Shown piece after piece: positions 17,354-26,041 of a stretch of DNA of 64,000 nt. The stretch's first letter is position 1. Each line of letters opens with the position of its first letter. This DNA comes from Lachnospiraceae bacterium UBA7160 (GTDB lineage: Bacteria; Bacillota; Clostridia; Lachnospirales; Lachnospiraceae), in NCBI GenBank assembly GCA_002491565.1, contig DKWE01000004.1, positions 1 to 64,000 of the forward strand, read 5' to 3'. A program made the translations under genes and the position numbers. The notes beneath the pieces are model-generated. The model was not told the origin of the DNA and ran no database searches. It saw only the letters and a program-made list of their open reading frames with translations.

Positions 17354-19276
17354 ATGGCAAAGTATGTGATAGACGTCGACCATTTATCGATCCGGTTCAA
17401 TCTGGCGAGTGAAAAGGTGGACAATCTGAAGGAATATGTTATTAAGATGGTCAAACATGAGCTGCTGTTTCAGGAGCTGCTTGCGCTGGACGATGTGTCA
17501 TTGAAGATTCAGAAGGGCGAATCATGGGGGCTGGTCGGGACAAACGGCTCCGGCAAATCCACTCTGCTGAAAACCATCAGCGGCATCCTGCAGCCGTACA
17601 AGGGCACGGTGAAGACAAAAGGGAAAATCGCGCCTCTGATCGAGCTGGGTGCAGGCTTCGACGGGAATCTGACCGCCCGTGAGAATATTTATCTGAACGG
17701 ATTGGTCCTGGGACATAGCAGGAAGTTCATGGAAGAACACTTCGACGAGATTGTTGAATTCGCCAATTTGAAAAAATTCCTGGATTCCCCGATTAAGAAT
17801 TATTCCTCCGGAATGAAGGCGCGGCTGGGGTTTGCCGTTGCGACGATGGTCAATCCGGACATCCTGATTGTGGATGAGGTACTGGAAGTCGGTGACTACA
17901 ATTTCCGCAAGCGCTGCAACGAGAGGATGCAGCAGATGCTGTCCGGCGGAACAACGCTGCTGTTTGTTTCTCACAACCTGCAGACGGTCCGGCAGCTCTG
18001 TGACCATGCGATCTGGCTGGACAAGGGGAAAGTCCGGATGGCAGGGCGTGCGGACGAGGTATGCGACGCATACAAGGAGGAACAGGATCAAATGGCTAGA
18101 AAAAAGAAGGAGGCAAAACGCCGGAAGCTGCAAAAGTCCGGGAAGCCCTATGACTATCTGGTGGTAGGCGCGGGACTGTACGGCGCGGTTTTTGCCCGGG
18201 AGATGACAAAGCTTGGAAAGCGATGCCTGGTTATTGACAAGCGGAGCCATATCGGAGGAAATATTTATACAGAGGATGTGGACGGGATTCAGGTGCACAA
18301 GTATGGCGCGCATATTTTCCACACCAGCAATACTGAGGTATGGAAATATGTGAATAAGCTGTCGGAATTCAACAATTATATCAATTCACCGGTGGCAGTC
18401 TACAAGGATGAGCTGTACAATCTTCCCTTTAATATGAACACCTTCAGCAAGCTCTGGGGGATCCGGAAGCCGCAGGAGGTCAAGGAAAAGATTGCATCGC
18501 AGATTCGGGAGCTGGGTATCACAGAGCCGGCCAATCTGGAGGAACAGGCGCTCTCGCTGGTCGGACGTGATGTCTACGAAAAGCTGATTAAAGGCTATAC
18601 GGAAAAGCAGTGGGGGAGGGAGTGCAAGGATCTGCCGGCCTTTATCATCCGCCGGCTGCCGCTGCGCTTCACGTATGACAATAATTATTTCAATGACCGC
18701 TACCAGGGCATTCCGATGGAGGGCTATACACAGATTGTTGAAAAGCTGCTGGATAATATCGACGTTATGCTGGATACAGATTTCTTTGCATACCGCAGGG
18801 AGCATCCGGAGATGTTTCAGAGGGTGCTGTTTACCGGAATGATCGACGAGTACTATGAGTTTTGCTATGGGCATCTGGAGTACCGGACGGTGCGTTTTGA
18901 GACGGAGCGGCTCGAGGAGGAAAATTACCAGGGAAATGCCGTGGTCAATTACACAGACCGCGAAGTTCCATATACAAGGATCATCGAGCACAAGCATTTT
19001 GCGGAGGAAAAGGAAAAACAGAATCCGAAGGCATTTACGATTATTTCGCGGGAATATTCGGAGGAATGGAAGCCGGGCAGCGAGCCATACTATCCGGTAA
19101 ATGACGCGAAAAACAATGCCCTGTACGAGCAGTACAGGCAGCTGGCAGAAAAAGAGGAAAATGTACTGTTCGGAGGCAGACTTGGGTCGTACCGCTATTA
19201 TGATATGGATAAGACCATTGAGGCGGCGCTGCAGGCAGTCCGGGATGAGGTACACAGAGGGAGCAGTGGGAAATGA
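17354..19276 (+). CDS. Wzt/TagH-type ABC ATPase fused to UDP-galactopyranose mutase
   Basis: Residues about 1-240 are an exporter ATPase with Walker A GTNGSGKST (about 62-70), signature YSSGMKAR (about 150-157) and Walker B ILIVDEV (170-176). After a lysine-rich linker (MARKKKEAKRRKLQ) comes a full UDP-galactopyranose mutase from about residue 267, with the FAD-binding VVGAGLYG, then KYGAHIFHTSN and RLPLRFTYDNNYFNDRYQG. The mutase makes UDP-galactofuranose. The usual Wzt C-terminal sugar-binding domain is absent and the mutase takes its place. The fusion couples precursor supply to export or may be translated as two products (see the internal site at 18074). ATG 17354 follows GGAGG. Its stop overlaps the next start. 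Confidence 0.9.
   Translation: MAKYVIDVDHLSIRFNLASEKVDNLKEYVIKMVKHELLFQELLALDDVSLKIQKGESWGLVGTNGSGKSTLLKTISGILQPYKGTVKTKGKIAPLIELGAGFDGNLTARENIYLNGLVLGHSRKFMEEHFDEIVEFANLKKFLDSPIKNYSSGMKARLGFAVATMVNPDILIVDEVLEVGDYNFRKRCNERMQQMLSGGTTLLFVSHNLQTVRQLCDHAIWLDKGKVRMAGRADEVCDAYKEEQDQMARKKKEAKRRKLQKSGKPYDYLVVGAGLYGAVFAREMTKLGKRCLVIDKRSHIGGNIYTEDVDGIQVHKYGAHIFHTSNTEVWKYVNKLSEFNNYINSPVAVYKDELYNLPFNMNTFSKLWGIRKPQEVKEKIASQIRELGITEPANLEEQALSLVGRDVYEKLIKGYTEKQWGRECKDLPAFIIRRLPLRFTYDNNYFNDRYQGIPMEGYTQIVEKLLDNIDVMLDTDFFAYRREHPEMFQRVLFTGMIDEYYEFCYGHLEYRTVRFETERLEEENYQGNAVVNYTDREVPYTRIIEHKHFAEEKEKQNPKAFTIISREYSEEWKPGSEPYYPVNDAKNNALYEQYRQLAEKEENVLFGGRLGSYRYYDMDKTIEAALQAVRDEVHRGSSGK
18074..18094 (+). promoter_or_regulatory. 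In-frame internal ribosome site and ATG at the ATPase/mutase junction
   Basis: AAGGAGG (18074-18080) stands 11 bases before an in-frame ATG at 18092, exactly where the linker into the mutase begins. It looks like the start signal of a once-separate glf gene and could still yield a free mutase of about 394 residues alongside the fusion. Confidence 0.55.
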
Positions 19277-22107
19277 AGAAGTTATCGGTGCTTTTATATC
19301 TCGATGGATTGACAGATGCAGCGGGATGTGACCTGACCGGGCAGTGTCTGGAGAGTATCAGTGTGGCATCCGGACTTCCCGCAGAGCAGGTCCAGCTGAT
19401 CCTTCTCAATCCGGCAGGCGAGGAGCGGGAGACTGTGACGCTCGCAGAAGAGGAGGGCAGTGAGGCAGCGGGATCGACGACCGGGCAAAATACGGGAGGC
19501 GGGATGGCTGTACTTGTGCCGGGCATGACATGGATGGAGGTTGCTGCGCGGGAGGGCTTCGGCAGTGTGGAGCTGGTGCGGGTGCCTGAGGCAAATAAGG
19601 CACAGGCATGGAATGCAGGTCTGGGGCATGCCCAGGGAGAATATTGCGCGTTCTGGCCTTCGTCCGCAAAAGTGATAGAAGGTTCTCTGAGGTTTTTATG
19701 TGGGGACACCGGGCAGAATCTGATCAGTCTCTGCCCCGGGCGTAAAGGAAAAGTGCGGAAGGGCAGCGCGATCCGTCTGGATCACAGCGGTCTGTTTGAG
19801 CTGGAACAGGAGCCCTGGCACACCGTGATGGTGCCGGAGGCGTATCTGGTGCGCAGGGGATTTCTTGCAGATCTGCGTTTTCGGGAGGATTTGAGGGAAG
19901 AGGCCCACATCGAACTGATACTCCGGCTGTTATCGAAGAACCGCGGGACATTCTGGTACGAAAAGGATTCTGTTTACAGTTATCGGACACCCACAGAATA
20001 CTCCGCTTCTTCCAATCTTCCGGAAGAGCGCTGGTGGTATGAGGAATCCGTCCGAAGCTTTTTGATTCCGTTTCTGCGTGCGATGCACAAGGAGTATGAG
20101 GGTGCGATTCCGCAATATCTCCAGGCAGCTGTTTACTATATTTTGTCTGCGAAATTCCGTGCGAATCTGTCTGGCGATGATAAGCTGATGATGAACCGGG
20201 ATGAAACGATGGAGTTTTACCGGCTGTGTTTTGAACTTCTTGCGATGGTAGACAATGAGATCATCTGTCAGAAAGGAGATATGATCAAGCTGAAACTGCC
20301 GCGCGCGCTGCGGATGGTGCTGCTGAAGGGAAAAGCGGATCAGCTCGGTATGACGCTGAAGGTGACAGAGACAGAAGAGGGCATCGTTTCGGGCGTGTTT
20401 GTGAATGATGCGGGGCAGGAGATGGGCGAGCCTGTCATCCTCGGGAATCTGGAAAATGAAGTATTCAATGTCCAGGTCATCAATGAACGGAATGGAAAGC
20501 TGGAGCTGGATGGAAACTTTCAGGGAGCTGCATTCCTTGATTACAGCGATTATACCCTGTGCGGCAGGATCGAAGGACCACGGACAGAGGAGATTCCCGT
20601 ACAGAGGTCGGAGGTCTACGGACTGCTGAAATGCTTCGGCGTTTCCTACGCGAAAAAATGTATGATACACATCGAGGTTCCCGTGGAAAAGCTGACAGAC
20701 GGCAGCAGATTTTCGGTGTATGTGAAGCATCAGGGCGCCCTGCATCAGCTTCAGTTCAAATTTACCTCGATTAATTCCAGGCTGCTCACGTATTCGCAGA
20801 GAGCCTACTGGCGGTTTGATAAGAATCGTTACGTATTGTACCGGAGAAAAAACAGCCTGCTGGTAAAAAAGAGCAGCGCACCGGATACACTGTGGAGAGA
20901 GCTCCAGCTACTTGCCGTGCTGTTGCTCCAGAAGAGCCGCAAGGAGGCCTTTGTCTGTACAGCGATGCGGCTGTGGTACTGGCTGACGAAGCCATTTTAC
21001 CGGAAGAAACGGATCTGGATTACCTTTGACAAGCTGTACAAGGCTGGGGACAATGGAGAATATTTCTTCCAGTACTGTGAACGGCAAAACGACGGTGTGG
21101 ACTGTTATTACATCATCAACCGCGACGCGCCGGACTATGAGAGGCTGGTAGAGGAGCATGGAAAGCATATTTTGATTTATAAAACTTGGAGATGCCGGCT
21201 GATGGCGCTTCGTGCGGAGGCAGTGATGGCGACGCATGCAGGCACAGCGATCTATGTAGGAATCAAGAATTCGCAGTTCCGTTTTTTCAAGGATTTGTAC
21301 CATGCGGACAATATCTGTATCCAGCACGGCTTGTCGATCCAGAAAATTGCGAATTTCCAGAACCGGCTGTACGCCAATACAAAGCTTTACTGCCTGGCCT
21401 CTCCGTTTGAGCGAGACAATGTAGCGAAGCCGATCTATGGATATGAACCGGACATGCTGAAGATGACAGGGCTTGCGCGATATGACGGGCTGCGCAGCAA
21501 GGAACAGAAGCAGATCCTGATTACGCCGACCTGGCGGAAAAATGTGGTGCAGACCAAGGGCGTCGGGATGACGAATGAGCACAACAATTACTTTAAGGAG
21601 ACCGCCTATTACCGGATTTATAATTCGCTGATCAACGATCAGACGCTGATCACCTGTGCAAAGGAGCTGGGCTACCGGATTATTTTCCTGCTGCATCCGG
21701 CCATGAGCGCACAGATCGATGATTATGACCGCAATGACTATGTAGAGCTTTTGCAGGCGACAGGTGATATGAGCTATGAAAAAATTCTGACAGAGTCCAG
21801 TCTGATGGTGACGGACTATTCAGGAGTCCAGTTTGACTTTGCTTACCAGAGGAAGCCGATTGTGTACTATCATCCGGATGAGCTTCCGCCGCACTACACG
21901 GAGGGCGGGCTGATCTACAGTACGATGGGCTTTGGACCCATCTGCACAGGGCATGAGCAAATCATCGCAGAGCTTTGCGGCTATATGAAGCGCGGATGCA
22001 GGATGAAGGATGAGTACCGGAAGCGCGCGGATCAGTTCTTCGCGTTTGACGACTTCCGGAATGCAGAGCGGATTTACCAGGAGGTTATGAAGTTCGAGAG
22101 CCGGTAG
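19273..22107 (+). CDS. Two-domain transferase: GT2-like N-terminus plus TagF-type CDP-glycerol glycerophosphotransferase
   Basis: The 944-residue protein ends in a TagF/TagB-like domain (about 570-935) with the family blocks FKDLYHADNICIQHG, ITPTWRKN, IIFLLHPAMSAQ and VTDYSGVQFDFAYQRKPIVYY. This class transfers glycerol- or ribitol-phosphate from its CDP form to a growing polymer. The first 230 residues resemble a GT-A glycosyltransferase (VPEANKAQAWNAGLGHAQGE) but contain a hydrophilic insert and no clear DXD, so that domain may be degenerate or structural. The start overlaps the previous stop (ATGA). The protein probably works at the inner membrane face. The polyol is unknown. Confidence 0.82.
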   Translation: MKKLSVLLYLDGLTDAAGCDLTGQCLESISVASGLPAEQVQLILLNPAGEERETVTLAEEEGSEAAGSTTGQNTGGGMAVLVPGMTWMEVAAREGFGSVELVRVPEANKAQAWNAGLGHAQGEYCAFWPSSAKVIEGSLRFLCGDTGQNLISLCPGRKGKVRKGSAIRLDHSGLFELEQEPWHTVMVPEAYLVRRGFLADLRFREDLREEAHIELILRLLSKNRGTFWYEKDSVYSYRTPTEYSASSNLPEERWWYEESVRSFLIPFLRAMHKEYEGAIPQYLQAAVYYILSAKFRANLSGDDKLMMNRDETMEFYRLCFELLAMVDNEIICQKGDMIKLKLPRALRMVLLKGKADQLGMTLKVTETEEGIVSGVFVNDAGQEMGEPVILGNLENEVFNVQVINERNGKLELDGNFQGAAFLDYSDYTLCGRIEGPRTEEIPVQRSEVYGLLKCFGVSYAKKCMIHIEVPVEKLTDGSRFSVYVKHQGALHQLQFKFTSINSRLLTYSQRAYWRFDKNRYVLYRRKNSLLVKKSSAPDTLWRELQLLAVLLLQKSRKEAFVCTAMRLWYWLTKPFYRKKRIWITFDKLYKAGDNGEYFFQYCERQNDGVDCYYIINRDAPDYERLVEEHGKHILIYKTWRCRLMALRAEAVMATHAGTAIYVGIKNSQFRFFKDLYHADNICIQHGLSIQKIANFQNRLYANTKLYCLASPFERDNVAKPIYGYEPDMLKMTGLARYDGLRSKEQKQILITPTWRKNVVQTKGVGMTNEHNNYFKETAYYRIYNSLINDQTLITCAKELGYRIIFLLHPAMSAQIDDYDRNDYVELLQATGDMSYEKILTESSLMVTDYSGVQFDFAYQRKPIVYYHPDELPPHYTEGGLIYSTMGFGPICTGHEQIIAELCGYMKRGCRMKDEYRKRADQFFAFDDFRNAERIYQEVMKFESR

Positions 22108-22140
22108 ATGTTCATGGGCATAGAAAGGAGCGTGCGGGGG

Positions 22141-23247
22141 ATGTTTCGTATCAGACAGATCATAAAAATGCTGCTGCAAAATGTAGTTCTGCCGCTTCTC
22201 TATGCCTTCTTTCGCTGTGCTCCGGTGCGCAGGGGCAGCATCCTGATGGCGGACGCACACCATGAGGGGCTGCCATTTTCAATGCAGCGGATGCATGAGG
22301 AGCTGACGCAGCGGGGCTATGAGCCGGAGCTGTTCTGCGCAGACTTCGGGAAGCTGTCGTTTGGGCAGATGGTATTATTTTTGATTCGGTTTATGCGGAG
22401 GTATGCGACGGCTGAATACGTCTTTATCTGCGATTATTTCCTGCCGGCTGCTTCCTGCAAAAAGAGGCGGGAGACAACGCTGGTACAGCTCTGGCATTCC
22501 TGTGGTCTGATGAAAAAGATTGCGTTTGATGCCGGAGACGATATCCCAAAGGGATATCACGGAGATATGTTTGGAAACTATACCTGGATGACCGTGAGTG
22601 CACAGGTCTGTGTCCCGGTGCATGCACATGCGCTGCGGATTCCGGAGGAACGGATTCTGGCGACCGGCGTCAGCCGGACGGATGTCTATTTCGATGCGGC
22701 ATGGAATGAGCGCTGCAGAGAACGCTTTTTCCGGGAGTATCCGCAGGCACGCGGGAAGAAAATTGCCGTGTGGGCGCCGACCTTCCGGGGAAATGCGGCA
22801 AGGCCCTGTCTGGCTGGAGAGCAGGAGATTCGTGATGCGGCAGAGGCGCTGAGAGATGACTGGTATGTGGTGATCAAGGCGCATCCGCATATCGACGCAC
22901 ATGGGCGTGTGTCGAATTGTGCGCTGCCCACGGAGGAATTGTTCGCTGTTGCAGATCTGCTGATCACAGATTATTCTTCCGTGCTGTTTGATTATCTGGT
23001 ATATCAGAAGCCGGTGCTGCTCTTTGCACCGGATCTGAAGGAGTACGAGAAGCAGAGGGGCTTTTATCTCGATTACCGGCAGCTTCCGTTTCCGCTGGCT
23101 GAAGACGGAGCCGGGCTGGCGGAGGCTGTCGCAGGCTGCGCGGAGAGATACCTTGCAGGACAGGCGGAGATCGCAGCGTTCCGGGAGATGTATATTGGTG
23201 CCTGTGACGGACATGCGACGGAGCGGATACTGAATGCGGTGCTGTGA
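22141..23247 (+). CDS. TagB/TagF-like CDP-glycerol (polyol) phosphotransferase
   Basis: This 368-residue protein contains the same catalytic blocks as the neighbour: LVQLWHSCGLMKKI, VWAPTFRG, VVIKAHPHI and ITDYSSVLFDYLVYQKPV. It begins with a hydrophobic, basic segment (MLLQNVVLPLLYAFF) that probably sits on the membrane. By size it resembles TagB-type priming enzymes, whereas the preceding long one resembles TagF polymerases, so the pair may prime and extend a polyol-phosphate chain. ATG 22141 is preferred because AAAGGAG lies ten bases upstream; ATGs at 22108 and 22114 directly after the previous stop lack a site. Confidence 0.82.
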   Translation: MFRIRQIIKMLLQNVVLPLLYAFFRCAPVRRGSILMADAHHEGLPFSMQRMHEELTQRGYEPELFCADFGKLSFGQMVLFLIRFMRRYATAEYVFICDYFLPAASCKKRRETTLVQLWHSCGLMKKIAFDAGDDIPKGYHGDMFGNYTWMTVSAQVCVPVHAHALRIPEERILATGVSRTDVYFDAAWNERCRERFFREYPQARGKKIAVWAPTFRGNAARPCLAGEQEIRDAAEALRDDWYVVIKAHPHIDAHGRVSNCALPTEELFAVADLLITDYSSVLFDYLVYQKPVLLFAPDLKEYEKQRGFYLDYRQLPFPLAEDGAGLAEAVAGCAERYLAGQAEIAAFREMYIGACDGHATERILNAVL

Positions 23248-23287
23248 TTGAGAAACAGCAGAGCGGTTATTGTAATAGGAGGGTTTT

Positions 23288-24070
23288 ATGAATATAGCGA
23301 TTATCTTTGCGGGAGGCAGCGGCGTGCGCATGGGCGCAGGCGTGCCGAAGCAATTTCTGGAAATCAACGGGAAGCCGATTCTGATCCACACGCTCCAGCT
23401 TTTTCAGGAGCATGAGGAAATTGACCGGATTTATCTGGCGATGAATGAGGACTACATCCGGTATGCAGAGCAGCTGGTGCAGGATTACCGGATTGACAAG
23501 CTGGCTGCAGTCGTGCCTGGCGGCGTGACCGCGCAGGATTCCATCTACAACGCGCTGAAACGTGCAGCCGGAGAGAACCCCATGGATTCGATTGTACTGA
23601 TCCATGACGGAGTGCGCCCGGTGGTAGAGTACGAAGTCATCAGTGATAATATTGCGGCGGTGAAGCAATACGGGAGCGCGATCACTTCGACGCTTTGCTA
23701 TGAGACGATTCTGGTCAGCAAGGATGGGAATACGGTGGATCATCTGCCGCTGCGCAAGGAAAGTTATTCCGCGCAGGCTCCGCAGAGCTTTTACCTGAAG
23801 GATATCATCGAGGCACATGAGGCAATCCGCAGAACGGCAGGCGGCTACGAAAATATGGTGGATGCCTGTACGATCTACAATGCGCTGGGAAAGCAGCCCC
23901 ACATGGTCGCGGGCAACCGCGGCAACATTAAAGTAACGACGCCGGAGGATGTCTACATGTTCCGCGCACTTCTGCAATACAAGGAAAACGAGCAGGCATT
24001 TGGCTTTGGCCTGACGAACCGTCTGGCAGCAAAGATGAACCGTTATCGAAAGAAAGAGGACAGAAAATGA
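23288..24070 (+). CDS. IspD/TarI-like cytidylyltransferase (probable polyol-phosphate)
   Basis: The 260-residue nucleotidyltransferase has the CTP-binding loop AGGSGVRMGAGVPKQF near its start, then IVLIHDGVRP and a closing VTTPEDVYMF. These fit the IspD/TarI family. Between two TagF-type enzymes and an SDR, activation of ribitol-5-phosphate or a similar polyol phosphate to its CDP form is more likely than the isoprenoid step, but no TarJ-type dehydrogenase is present to make the ribitol phosphate. AGGAGGG provides the ribosome site. It overlaps the next gene by four bases. Confidence 0.8.
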   Translation: MNIAIIFAGGSGVRMGAGVPKQFLEINGKPILIHTLQLFQEHEEIDRIYLAMNEDYIRYAEQLVQDYRIDKLAAVVPGGVTAQDSIYNALKRAAGENPMDSIVLIHDGVRPVVEYEVISDNIAAVKQYGSAITSTLCYETILVSKDGNTVDHLPLRKESYSAQAPQSFYLKDIIEAHEAIRRTAGGYENMVDACTIYNALGKQPHMVAGNRGNIKVTTPEDVYMFRALLQYKENEQAFGFGLTNRLAAKMNRYRKKEDRK

Positions 24071-25140
24071 GACATTGGACAGACGACCCGGTACTGCAGG
24101 AGGACCTGCAGGCAATTGCAGTATCGGAACAGGTGGATTGGGAAAGGCTGAAGGGGAAGACTGTGCTGATCACCGGGGCAACCGGCCTGCTCGGCGGGAT
24201 GCTGACGCGCGCGCTGATCTGTGCGGGAGAGCACCGCGCACTCGGACTTAAGGTACTCGCGCTGGTAAGGGATCCGGAAAAAGCAAAGAGGATGTTTTCA
24301 ACCTTTTTCGGATATGGGCTGGAGCTGGTAAAGGGTGATATCCTTGCCCCGCCGGATATTCCGGAGCAGGTTGATTTTATTTTCCATGGAGCGAGTGTCA
24401 CAGCCTCGAAGGATTTTGTAGATCATCCCGTAGAGACAATCCGGACCGCGCTGGACGGGACGGTCAACCTGCTGCAGCTTGCGCGGGAAAAGCAGGTGGA
24501 GGGAATGGTGTACCTGTCTTCTATGGAGGCTTACGGGGTCGTAGACCCGGAACACTACAATGTACGTGAGACAGATTATGGATATATTGATCCGCTGCAG
24601 GTACGCAGCAGCTATTCAGAGAGCAAACGGATGGCGGAGGGACTCTGCGCGGCCTATGCGCACGAGTATAGTGTTCCTGTCAGGATCGCCCGTCTGGCAC
24701 AGACCTTTGGCGCGGGTATTTCGAAAAAAGAGAACCGGGTGTTTGCACAGTTTGCGCGCAGCATTCAGAAGGGCGGGGATATTGTGCTGCACACGGATGG
24801 GAGCAAGGCGCACTGTTACTGCTATACTTCGGATGCGGTACTCGGACTTCTGACAGTTCTGCTGCGCGGCAAATCCGGTGAGGCCTATAATATTTCGAAT
24901 CAGGACACCTACGGAACGATCCGTGAGATGGCCGAAATGCTGATCGAAAAGTACCCGGAGAGCGGTTCGCGGCTCGTATTCGACATTCCGGAGGATGCAA
25001 ATCAGTACGGCTATGCCCCGACCTCAAGAATGCTGGTCAACCCGGAAAAGCTGAATGCGCTCGGCTGGCGCGCGCAGGTGGATCTTCCGAATATGTTTGA
25101 TCGGCTGATTGGGAGCATGAAATATTCAGAATGTAATTAG
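24067..25140 (+). CDS. Extended SDR NAD(P)-dependent epimerase/dehydratase
   Basis: The 357-residue protein has the cofactor loop TGATGLLGG (about 36-44) and the catalytic YSESK (Tyr183, Lys187) with an upstream SSMEAYG serine, all expected of the nucleotide-sugar epimerase, dehydratase or decarboxylase group. ATGA overlap with the cytidylyltransferase gene suggests they act on the same metabolite, possibly modifying a CDP-linked polyol or a nucleotide sugar for the polymer. It is the only one of three SDR-like units in this cluster with an intact active site. Its substrate cannot be assigned. Confidence 0.82.
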   Translation: MRHWTDDPVLQEDLQAIAVSEQVDWERLKGKTVLITGATGLLGGMLTRALICAGEHRALGLKVLALVRDPEKAKRMFSTFFGYGLELVKGDILAPPDIPEQVDFIFHGASVTASKDFVDHPVETIRTALDGTVNLLQLAREKQVEGMVYLSSMEAYGVVDPEHYNVRETDYGYIDPLQVRSSYSESKRMAEGLCAAYAHEYSVPVRIARLAQTFGAGISKKENRVFAQFARSIQKGGDIVLHTDGSKAHCYCYTSDAVLGLLTVLLRGKSGEAYNISNQDTYGTIREMAEMLIEKYPESGSRLVFDIPEDANQYGYAPTSRMLVNPEKLNALGWRAQVDLPNMFDRLIGSMKYSECN

Positions 25141-25196
25141 GGGATAGAAAATTATGCAGCGAAGTTCTGCCAGACAGGAAAAACGGAGGGATACGG

Positions 25197-26033
25197 ATGG
25201 TGGAAGAACGATTGTATGAGCCGCAGGAGCGGATATGGGAGCAGCTTTCCGGGAAGCGCATTGTGCTTGCAGGCATAGAGAACCGGGAGCGGCAATTCTT
25301 TTGCCAGAATCTGGCAGGGATCCGCGCACAGCTGGGGGCAAATTTTACCGTGCTGGACGGAACGGAGCATGTGTCAGAGGGAGATTATGTCCTCTTGTTC
25401 GGCCGGCCATCCTGGGACGGAGAAGATGACGGAAGTCTGGAATGTGCAGGTGCAGATTGCGGAAATCAGGGAAAATCCGTCCGTTCCCATAAGCAGGGAA
25501 GCAGAAAGTGGGATGTGCCTGCTTCGGCCTGGCAGCGCGCAAATACCTCCTGGGAGGAGACGTTTGACCTGCTTTCACAGTTGGAAGCAGTAGGAAGGGC
25601 AAAACCGGGCTCTATCCTGCTGGTGTCCGGGAACGAGGTATACGGAAAAAGCTTTGGCATGCCGCACGCAAGGGCGGAGGAGGAGCTGGGCTATGTCTGT
25701 CATACCAACAGCCTGGATGTGCCGGCGCAGTGTCTGCGGACAGAGGAACATTTCGCGTGTCAGCTCGCACGGGAAGAAGCATTTCCGGTGAAAATTGCAC
25801 GGATGGGAGCGCTGCCCACAGGTGAGGCGGCCGGGGTATTGCTCACTGCTGCGATGCAGGCGCTGATATATGGGGAAGACGGAGAAATTTACAACTTGCC
25901 CGGCGGGGAGGAGTACAGCCTGCAAGGAGATCCGGCTGCAGTCCCAGACGAGGGTGAGAACGGTGCACTTTCTCCGCTCGAGCCGCTTCCGGTTGTCACA
26001 GATGCGCGTAAATTGGAATCACTTAGAAGGTAA
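25197..26033 (+). CDS. Degenerate SDR-like protein
   Basis: The 278-residue protein keeps parts of the SDR fold, such as GKRIVLAGIENRE at the position of the cofactor loop and LLVSGNEVYG matching the serine strand of the intact neighbour. It lacks the GXXGXXG loop and the YXXXK pair, and carries a hydrophilic stretch rich in Gly, Ser and Lys near residues 80-120. It is unlikely to be an active oxidoreductase. A structural or regulatory role, or decay after duplication, is possible. GGAGG precedes the start. It sits between the intact SDR and a second degenerate copy. Confidence 0.6.
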   Translation: MVEERLYEPQERIWEQLSGKRIVLAGIENRERQFFCQNLAGIRAQLGANFTVLDGTEHVSEGDYVLLFGRPSWDGEDDGSLECAGADCGNQGKSVRSHKQGSRKWDVPASAWQRANTSWEETFDLLSQLEAVGRAKPGSILLVSGNEVYGKSFGMPHARAEEELGYVCHTNSLDVPAQCLRTEEHFACQLAREEAFPVKIARMGALPTGEAAGVLLTAAMQALIYGEDGEIYNLPGGEEYSLQGDPAAVPDEGENGALSPLEPLPVVTDARKLESLRR

Positions 26034-26041
26034 GGGATGCT

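Noticed and set aside
18092..19276. Annotating the mutase as a separate downstream gene only
   Set aside because: There is no stop codon between the ATPase and the mutase; the internal start is recorded as an additional possibility instead.
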